NCBI GenBank assembly: GCA_964450435.1
Contig: CAYVCX010000095.1
Coordinates: 1-8,107 of the forward strand
Length of the DNA: 8,107 bases
Source of the DNA: SKLM01 sp964450435
GTDB lineage: Bacteria; Chloroflexota; Anaerolineae; B4-G1
Direction: 5' to 3'
The position numbers and the translations under genes are program-made. How positions within the stretch are numbered: position 1 is the first letter of the stretch; each line of letters opens with the position of its first letter. Below the pieces are notes generated by a model, which saw nothing but the letters and a program-made list of their open reading frames with translations, did no database searches and was not told the origin of the DNA. This document shows positions 1 to 5,622 of this stretch, piece by piece.

Positions 1-1197
1 CGTCAACCCCATCAGCGCGATCCGTGATCCGCGGCGGCCGAATTCGGAACGCAATTGTCCTGCTCGACAGAACAAGCGCACCAGCAGCAAAGCTGCCAGC
101 AAGTACAAAAAGGGCGTCAAAGGCATGATCGTGCGTGCGTTCCGCACCACAAACCGGTTGATGAAGATGAAGTAAGTCAATGGGAAGACGCCGGTCAACA
201 TCGTCTCGCGCCGTCGGTGAATCGCTCCGTCCACCAGTTCGCCAACAGCCAGGAGACACAACGGTCCCGTGCTGGCCCACAGGTACCCCGCATACCAGCG
301 CAGGGTATTCCCCTCCATGCCTGCGTGACCACGTAGGTAGTGCTGGGCTTCGAATCTGAGATCGTCGATGAAGGTCGCGAAATCCAGCACCGCGAACGGC
401 GTCGTCGCGACGAAGGCGAACCCACTCAGGAACAGCCCCACGTACAGGTCGCGGCTCCCGAATCCTTTCGATCCGCTTCGCAGGAAATGCGCCCCCAGCA
501 GCGCGGATACAATCAACGCCCCATTGTACTTGCTCGAAGCCGTCAGGCCTATGCAGACGCCCGCCACAGCATAGTGCCACGTTCTTCCCTGTCGCAGTAC
601 GAACACCGATGCTACGAAGCTCGCCAGAGCAAAGAACGTCACCAGCGTGTCGGGCGTAATCCAGCGGTTGTTCCATACATTGACCGGCGACGTCGCCATC
701 ATACCGGCCGCCAAGAGAGCAACCGCGCCCTTTTCTGTCAACACCTTGGCAGCCACAAACGTCAGCACCACACATCCGACGCCAAACGCCAAGGTGATCA
801 TCCGCCCCATCAGCACCGTCGTTGGCATCGGCGATTTTACGACGCCCATGGTCAGCCGGATGGGAGCCAGGACGTCTTCTGGGCTGTTGAAAGGTCCTAG
901 GTAGCGACCCAATAGGTAGTAGGGGACATAAGCCGCTGCGTGGATGTAGAAGAACAGCGAGGGATAGTTGAAAAACCGAGGATTCAAGTCCCCTGTCTTG
1001 AATATCCTCTGGCTGATCTCCACGTACACCGGTTCGTCCGGGTGGTACACGTATGGGAGGTCATAGCCGATACCCCAAGCCCTTAGGAACACGGCCGCCA
1101 CGAGGATCAAGACCAGGGTCAGCCTAGGCCAAGCTTGCCCCATCAGAGGGCCCGATGGCCCATTCGCGCGCACTCCTGACCCGCCCCCTGAAGCCAT
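1..1197 (-). CDS. GT39/PMT_2-like polytopic membrane glycosyltransferase, C-terminus cut by window edge
   Basis: An uninterrupted frame of 399 codons runs off the left edge. From the ATG at 1197, the first membrane segment is near residues 27-40. It is followed by an extracytoplasmic YHPDEP motif (D54, E55) and then by NPRFFNYPSLFFYIHAAAY. This order is typical of the GT39/ArnT-like family (Pfam PMT_2 type), where the first-loop Asp/Glu is catalytic and a polyprenyl-phosphate sugar is the donor. Later family-like segments are TPDTLVTFFALAS (181-193), SSKYNGAL (221-228) and RTIMPLTPFLYLLAA (355-369), within about eight or more hydrophobic segments. The sugar and acceptor cannot be told. The start is uncertain: the ATG at 1197 has AGGAGGG directly against it, which is too close for an ideal ribosome site, and the in-frame ATG at 1143 gives a cleaner N-terminus (MGQAWPRLTLVLIL). 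The gene lies 88 bp downstream of the CARDB hydrolase and is probably co-transcribed with it. Confidence 0.85.
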   Translation of the reverse strand, partial: MASGGGSGVRANGPSGPLMGQAWPRLTLVLILVAAVFLRAWGIGYDLPYVYHPDEPVYVEISQRIFKTGDLNPRFFNYPSLFFYIHAAAYVPYYLLGRYLGPFNSPEDVLAPIRLTMGVVKSPMPTTVLMGRMITLAFGVGCVVLTFVAAKVLTEKGAVALLAAGMMATSPVNVWNNRWITPDTLVTFFALASFVASVFVLRQGRTWHYAVAGVCIGLTASSKYNGALIVSALLGAHFLRSGSKGFGSRDLYVGLFLSGFAFVATTPFAVLDFATFIDDLRFEAQHYLRGHAGMEGNTLRWYAGYLWASTGPLCLLAVGELVDGAIHRRRETMLTGVFPLTYFIFINRFVVRNARTIMPLTPFLYLLAALLLVRLFCRAGQLRSEFGRRGSRIALMGLT

Positions 1198-1202
1198 CCC
1201 TC

Positions 1203-1229
1203 CTGTTCCATCTATCGGCACCGGAACAG
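1203..1229 (-). repeat. 7-bp perfect inverted repeat just upstream of the GT39-like gene
   Basis: On the minus strand CTGTTCC and GGAACAG are perfect complements separated by 13 nt. The downstream arm shares its last AG with the AGGAGGG that abuts the ATG at 1197. A hairpin here could partly hide that ribosome site. No T-run follows, so it is not a convincing intrinsic terminator. It is the only notable structure in the 88-bp gap 1198-1285, apart from a GCTGC/GCAGC 5-bp stem near 1262-1274. It could be a chance occurrence. Confidence 0.3.
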
Positions 1230-1285
1230 CCGCCCGGTCGTCTTCAAAACCACAACCTATCGCTGCCAAGCAGCCAGCTAGACCG

Positions 1286-2884
1286 TCATCTTCTACGCGA
1301 CACCAGTGGCAAGAAGAGCTGAGCCTCTGCCACCAGTATGACTCCCTCCGCTTCATTATTGGTCGCATCCGTCTCACTGACTGCACCCTCCGGATCGACC
1401 ACGGCACGGACGACGTGAGCCCCCGGCGCCACGTTCTGCCAGGTTACCGTGACCGAACGCGTGGTGGCGCACCCCGCCAGGGCCTCGGTGACGACGACAT
1501 CGTCACCAATCCTTCGTCCCTCCTCGTCCAGGAACCGCACGGTTACCGGCTCCGTCAGAGCCACATTGCCTGCGTTCGAGATTCGCGCCCTCAACGTGAC
1601 CGTCACAACCTCTGTCGGAGACAAGGGCGCAGGGCCCACCTGCCCCACCTCCACAGCCACAAGATCGACACCTGGCGCTATCGCTCTCGTGTAGTCGGCC
1701 AGGCTCACACCCAGCGCAGTCGCATCGTAGGTATACGGATCGAACAGCGGCCCACCATAGTCCACATCGTCCAGGCTGTACCATATCCAGCGCTGCACCA
1801 GCCGGTTCTCGTCGGCGGGATAACCTAGGCCTATGTCGTCCTCCGTAAGGAGGAAGTCAAAGGTGCTGTACATGAAGTCCCGCGCTCGATCCTCATCAAA
1901 CGGATTCCCTTCTGAATCTCTGTAATACCATTCTGGGTCCAGCCCGTAATAAGGAAGAAGAGTGCCATATTCGGTGATGAGCAAGGGTGCATTCCGGTAA
2001 CCGCGACCATACATCCAACGCCGGAAGTCCACAATACGCTCTCGGAAGATTCCGAGGTCATCGGTCTCACCGAGTTCGTACACTTCACCCTCGTCAGCCG
2101 CACTCCCGGGTGGGATTTCAGCGCCCCAACCGTTCCGCTCTTCATTCAGGATGTACGTGTGTATGTTCCAGGCGTCGGTCGGCAGCGGACGGTCATAGCG
2201 CGAGACGTAGGCATCCAGGACGGCGTCCAGATACTCCAGACGGAGCGGAGTTGGCTGGACAATTCCTCCGACCGACACCTTCGCTGTGGGGTCCGCCGCC
2301 TTGATGGCCTCGTAGGCTTCGTGATACGCAACAGCGTAGTTCTCAGGCAGCACGTTGTCCTGCCATATGCAATCTGGCTCATTGCCTACCAGCCACAGAG
2401 AGCCAGGATTGGCCTCGACAATCGTCCTCAGCGCCTCCCCTGAGGGCGAGTAGGTCACGGGCCCCGGGTGTTCCCTTTCGCCATACCTCGCTCCATCGCT
2501 AACGCGAATCACCTGCACGTACTCCATGCCCCCCGGTCGAGATGGGGTCGCCTCGGCCCTCCAGTTTGCATACCACCCCAGGTTGAGGGGTGCCAAGTTA
2601 TAGGCAGTCACAGGATTCACTGACTGCCCAGCGCCAAATCGGCAGTTCAGATACGCAACCTCGTCCGATGCGGCTGGCCCAGCGGTCACGCTGCTTCTCA
2701 GACTCGACCCAGGCACAGCTTGGGACACACCTTGATTGGCTCTCACACCCTCGCCGCCCACCTGAGACAAGAGGACCAAAGCCACAACACCCAGAACCAG
2801 AGGCTTGGCCAGCACAACCCTGGTTACGCCCTGTCTCACCCAGCGAACCATCCGCTCTATGCCTTTCATCATCGTTCCCATCAT
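1286..2884 (-). CDS. Secreted GH-A-type glycoside hydrolase with C-terminal CARDB domain
   Basis: The product is 532 aa. A basic N-terminus and a hydrophobic stretch (about 28-41, VVALVLLS) ending near GVRA-N form a signal peptide or anchor. Residues 95-400 look like a TIM-barrel hydrolase: LNLGWYANW (100-108) starts the barrel, LVGNEPDCIW (165-174) supplies the expected acid/base E169 after strand 4, WNIHTY (239-244) fits strand 6, and LLITEYGTL (301-309) supplies the expected nucleophile E305 after strand 7. The opening resembles the Glyco_hydro_cc/GH128-like group, but the CAZy family is not certain. Residues about 405-515 form a CARDB-type beta-sandwich (ISNAGNVALTEPVTVRF, ending ETDATNNEAEG). 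The protein ends in LFLPLVSRRR. The start overlaps the preceding stop as ATGA, which suggests translational coupling. No good ribosome site is visible, and in-frame ATGs at 2881, 2872 and 2869 are alternatives. The substrate is unknown. Confidence 0.85.
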   Translation of the reverse strand: MMGTMMKGIERMVRWVRQGVTRVVLAKPLVLGVVALVLLSQVGGEGVRANQGVSQAVPGSSLRSSVTAGPAASDEVAYLNCRFGAGQSVNPVTAYNLAPLNLGWYANWRAEATPSRPGGMEYVQVIRVSDGARYGEREHPGPVTYSPSGEALRTIVEANPGSLWLVGNEPDCIWQDNVLPENYAVAYHEAYEAIKAADPTAKVSVGGIVQPTPLRLEYLDAVLDAYVSRYDRPLPTDAWNIHTYILNEERNGWGAEIPPGSAADEGEVYELGETDDLGIFRERIVDFRRWMYGRGYRNAPLLITEYGTLLPYYGLDPEWYYRDSEGNPFDEDRARDFMYSTFDFLLTEDDIGLGYPADENRLVQRWIWYSLDDVDYGGPLFDPYTYDATALGVSLADYTRAIAPGVDLVAVEVGQVGPAPLSPTEVVTVTLRARISNAGNVALTEPVTVRFLDEEGRRIGDDVVVTEALAGCATTRSVTVTWQNVAPGAHVVRAVVDPEGAVSETDATNNEAEGVILVAEAQLFLPLVSRRR

Positions 2885-4386
2885 CGATTGTACACCAGGA
2901 AAAGGGGACTGCCGCTCACCTGAACCGTGATCTTGCCATCGACGACTCCGTCCCCATCATCGCGGTACTCAGTCTCATGCCCAAACTTCCTCACCACCCG
3001 CAGCGAGCTAGCGCTCACGGTCAGCGGCAGCGAGGGGTCATCATCAGTGTCATAGGGTGTGTCGTCCTCCACCCACACCACGTCCAGCCGCCCGGCACAA
3101 GTCTGGAACACGTACCCTTCAATCCGTTCATCCCCGGTCTCCGTCGACGTCAGTGGCCGCCGGTACACAGCTCCTCTCAACATCGCCGTCGTGGTATCGA
3201 ACGCTTTGTAAGAGTCTTTCGGATCTCTGTTCACGTCTAGCAGTCCCGGCCCGCCCCCGCTCCCGTCTCGAGCCCAGAACCAAGTCACCACATCCAGGTC
3301 CGCCGCCATACCCCGGACGTACGCCTTCACCACGTATCGGCTCTGCAGCTCGTCGTTGCCCCACGCAGCATCGGAGTACCAGCTAGTTTCGGTGCAGATC
3401 ACCGGCACGTCGGCCCGGCCGTAGTTCTCCAGTCTCTGTCGCACGTAGTTGGCTTTGCCGATGATGCTCGGACCGTAAGCCTCCCAATTCGAACGAAACG
3501 GAGGATAGTAGTGGAAGTTCATAACGTCGAAGCAATCACACCCCTCGCAGGCTGCCAGGACCGTGTCGAGGAAGCCGCTGTCAAACGGCCCATCGGGCGC
3601 ATACCAGTCCAGCGCAAGCCCGCCGAAGACCAGCTCCGCCCGGGGATTGGCCTCCTTGACAACCGGATACAGCGTCTGAAGCAGAGCAGCATAATCCTCC
3701 GCATCGCCACAACCCGTAACGTGATTGTTGGCGTCTCCCCAGCACCCCCACCCCCCATGCTGCGCGTTCCACGGATTGCCGTTGTCCGGCTCGTTATACA
3801 GCTCGAAGTACGTCACTCTCGGCGAACCAGGTGCATCGTCCACTCCGTCCCCACTGTATCGCCGCACCACAGCGCCGAGGAACTCCTCGATGTCTTTCGT
3901 GTCGGTCACCGGGCCTTGCTCATAGACTGCGGCCCAGGAGGGTTGCCCAGCTAGCGTCAGTATCAACTCCACCCCTTCTTCCGCAGAAGCGGCCACCGCC
4001 GCATCTAAGCTCGACCAGTCATAGTTCTCCGGCGTCGTGTTGGTCGGCTCGATTCGCTTCCACGAAATCGGCAGGCGAACCCAGCTGGCCCCCGCATCCG
4101 CTATCTCCTTGAATCCACTATTGGCGCCCAGCGATCCGTAGAATTGGACCCCGAACGGCGGCACGACATCTCGATAGCATCTTGCGATGGAGGGAAGATA
4201 CACCGTGTGCGTCTCGGTACCGGAAGTCGGTTCAGAATCGGGCGCCGGATCCCGCTCCAACGGAAGAGACATCGCGCCCGGTGGATGCACTGCGGCAAGG
4301 AGCAGCAGAACCAACACCGCGGCTGTCCCGACGCCAGCCAAAGGTACGATGCGCCAGATCTCAGTTGTGACCGATTTCCCTGACAA
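2881..4386 (-). CDS. Secreted GH-A-type (beta/alpha)8 glycoside hydrolase, TTG start
   Basis: The frame is open from an ATG at 4452, but that start would overlap the propeller gene by 64 nt. The TTG at 4386 lies six bases after a perfect AGGAGG and two bases after the propeller stop, so it is preferred; it gives 501 aa. Residues 10-33 are a hydrophobic signal or anchor, followed by a Pro/Glu/Ser/Thr-rich spacer and VYLPSIARC (62-70). The catalytic barrel spans about 78-400: SWVRLPISWKRIEP (101-114), then FELYNEPD (194-201) with presumed acid/base E199, FHYYPP (291-296), and VICTETSW (329-336) with presumed nucleophile E333. Residues about 405-501 look like the all-beta accessory domain found after many GH-A barrels, ending in SGSPLFLVYNR. 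The layout resembles GH39/GH5-type enzymes, but no CAZy family is assigned. Eight cysteines, several in the loop 213-226 and at 280-285, hint at disulfides. The stop overlaps the next ATG as ATGA. Confidence 0.85.
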   Translation of the reverse strand: MSGKSVTTEIWRIVPLAGVGTAAVLVLLLLAAVHPPGAMSLPLERDPAPDSEPTSGTETHTVYLPSIARCYRDVVPPFGVQFYGSLGANSGFKEIADAGASWVRLPISWKRIEPTNTTPENYDWSSLDAAVAASAEEGVELILTLAGQPSWAAVYEQGPVTDTKDIEEFLGAVVRRYSGDGVDDAPGSPRVTYFELYNEPDNGNPWNAQHGGWGCWGDANNHVTGCGDAEDYAALLQTLYPVVKEANPRAELVFGGLALDWYAPDGPFDSGFLDTVLAACEGCDCFDVMNFHYYPPFRSNWEAYGPSIIGKANYVRQRLENYGRADVPVICTETSWYSDAAWGNDELQSRYVVKAYVRGMAADLDVVTWFWARDGSGGGPGLLDVNRDPKDSYKAFDTTTAMLRGAVYRRPLTSTETGDERIEGYVFQTCAGRLDVVWVEDDTPYDTDDDPSLPLTVSASSLRVVRKFGHETEYRDDGDGVVDGKITVQVSGSPLFLVYNR

Positions 4387-4388
4387 AG

Positions 4389-5504
4389 CTATCCTCCTGA
4401 CCGTGCAATGAGCGGCAGATGGAGCTTGTACGGCCTGGATGCGAGCACCCATACATCGCCAGCCCCGTCCGTCGCGATACCCGTTGGCATCAGAGCTGCC
4501 ACGGGCAGCGAGTAGTACTCAATCCCAACACCGGGTACGAAACGTCCGATCTGGCCCGCCGCCCACTGGGTGAACCACACCTGACCGCTGCTGCGCTCCA
4601 CGGCCAGTCCCATCGGCACGCTGTGGCTCGGCGTCAACGTGCGGGGAATAGGTAGTGGCAATGTTCCAGGCTTGAACTTGGTGATCCGGTTCCCGTCCCG
4701 CTCCGTCGTCCACACTTCATCCCACTTCTCCAGAGCCACCTTGTAGGGTCCATTCGGCGCATCAGTGGCTCCGCTGGAATCGTATAGGTGTAACCAGCTA
4801 TTCGGAGGCGTAAAGCGGCTCACTCGGTCGTTCTCAGTCTGCGCGAAGTATACCGTGTTCGTTCCCGCTACGACCAGGCCGTATGGCCGGCCGCCAGCCA
4901 ACGACTCGTCGAAGTACTCTTCGACCACATAGTCGTCAGCAGCCGTAACCACCAGCCGCCCAATCCCGTCACTCATCATCATCGTGAACCAGATGCTTCC
5001 GTCCGAGGCATAGTCAAGATCAGCAGGGTACGCCCCGACCGGAACCTCAAACTCGTCCACTTCCCCCGTCGCCATATCCAATCGCCCGATGCGATCCCTG
5101 CGCGGTTCGGTGAACCAGACATAACCTCCGCCGATCACTAGATTCTCCGGCGAGCTACCTTCCGCCAACCGAAACTCCTCAAATCGGTAATCGGTCGTAT
5201 CCGTGTACGTCAGCCTCCCGATCCGGCCAGCTCCCGACTCGGTGAACCAGACCTCATCTCGATCCCCGGCTACCAGCACGTCCTTGGGGTTGGCATCCGC
5301 CGTGGGAATGCGGAAGGTGAAGACGAAGGTCTCGCTCACCGAATCGAACAGATAGACAAAGGCCTCGCCCTCCGATGCTGCGCTTGAAGAGGTCACTGGC
5401 GTCGCCGCCGGCGACTCATGCCCGATAATAAGGGTGAGAGCAACGGTGGCTAGCCCAACCAGTCCCGCTGTAACCAGACTCTTCCACACTCTGCCTCCAG
5501 CCAT
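4389..5504 (-). CDS. Secreted seven-repeat beta-propeller, virginiamycin B lyase-like but probably non-catalytic
   Basis: The product is 371 aa from the ATG at 5504, chosen because a perfect AGGAGG sits six bases upstream; an ATG at 5519 would place that motif inside the gene. A hydrophobic signal sequence (about 10-27, VTAGLVGLATVALTLIIG) is followed by an Ala/Ser/Thr linker. The rest is seven repeats of about 43-46 residues with the core [VI]-[WY]-[FT]-[TA] followed by GRIGRL-like ends, starting near residues 85, 129, 172, 218, 264, 309 and 352. Examples are VWFTESGAGRIGRL and VWFTEPRRDRIGRL. This is the signature of the Vgb/SMP-30/NHL propeller group. The catalytic His that Vgb enzymes carry before the WFTE motif is absent from every repeat, so a binding or scaffold role is more likely than lyase activity. 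The C-terminus is LHLPLIARSGG. The gene leads the tight block with the two hydrolases. Confidence 0.85.
   Translation of the reverse strand: MAGGRVWKSLVTAGLVGLATVALTLIIGHESPAATPVTSSSAASEGEAFVYLFDSVSETFVFTFRIPTADANPKDVLVAGDRDEVWFTESGAGRIGRLTYTDTTDYRFEEFRLAEGSSPENLVIGGGYVWFTEPRRDRIGRLDMATGEVDEFEVPVGAYPADLDYASDGSIWFTMMMSDGIGRLVVTAADDYVVEEYFDESLAGGRPYGLVVAGTNTVYFAQTENDRVSRFTPPNSWLHLYDSSGATDAPNGPYKVALEKWDEVWTTERDGNRITKFKPGTLPLPIPRTLTPSHSVPMGLAVERSSGQVWFTQWAAGQIGRFVPGVGIEYYSLPVAALMPTGIATDGAGDVWVLASRPYKLHLPLIARSGG
4393..4398 (-). promoter_or_regulatory. Ribosome binding site that selects the TTG start at 4386
   Basis: A perfect AGGAGG on the minus strand sits six bases before TTG 4386. It lies inside the last codons of the propeller gene, ahead of its TAG at 4391-4389. 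No comparable site was noted ahead of the longer ATG start at 4452, so this motif decides the start. It also implies that the hydrolase is translated by ribosomes finishing the propeller. Confidence 0.75.
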
Positions 5505-5622
5505 GATCAACCTCCTCATCCAGTGTAACCGACGCGTCCTAGGGTGATGTCCTGCTCTCCGTCTTCAGGTACCACAAGCCCGCCGCGTATGGACTGCGTC
5601 GACGCCGCCCCACAGCGCGAAT
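5505..5622 (-). other. 118-bp intergenic region at a GC-composition break
   Basis: This gap separates the DUF4012 stop from the propeller start. It holds the propeller ribosome site (5511-5516) and a perfect 10-bp palindrome, GCGTCGACGC, at 5596-5605. No convincing sigma-70 promoter, T-tailed terminator, tRNA or attachment-like repeat was found. Sampled GC content falls from about 65-75% on the DUF4012 side to about 52-57% on the propeller side, so this is where the two compositional blocks meet. A promoter for the propeller/hydrolase block would be expected here but could not be identified by eye. Confidence 0.5.
5511..5516 (-). promoter_or_regulatory. Ribosome binding site of the propeller gene
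   Basis: A perfect AGGAGG on the minus strand ends six bases before ATG 5504, the same motif and spacing as at the following hydrolase gene. It favours 5504 over the longer ATG at 5519, whose second and third codons would be the AGGAGG itself. Confidence 0.7.

Noticed and set aside
340..900. A 186-codon plus-strand open frame
   Set aside because: It is antisense to the GT39-like gene, whose translation shows clear family motifs. The plus-strand product is low in hydrophobic residues, rich in Arg/Gln/His, and has no motif.
1262..1274. GCTGC-CAA-GCAGC stem after the CARDB hydrolase as an intrinsic terminator
   Set aside because: The stem is only 5 bp and no T-run follows it directly on the minus strand.
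1289..1318. LPLVSRRR tail as an LPXTG-type sortase signal
   Set aside because: It lacks the Thr-Gly and the hydrophobic segment between motif and basic tail; no sortase gene is in the window.
2590..3240. A 216-codon plus-strand open frame across the junction of the two hydrolase genes
   Set aside because: It runs opposite the CARDB hydrolase N-terminus and the C-terminus of the other hydrolase, and has Ser/Pro/Arg-rich shadow composition.
4389..5504. Propeller as a streptogramin (virginiamycin B) lyase resistance gene
   Set aside because: Repeat architecture matches the fold, but the catalytic His is absent from all repeats, and the protein has a signal sequence and sits with glycoside hydrolases.
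5596..5605. GCGTCGACGC palindrome as an operator or attachment site
   Set aside because: It is a single GC-rich 10-bp palindrome with no second copy found and no regulator gene nearby; chance cannot be excluded.
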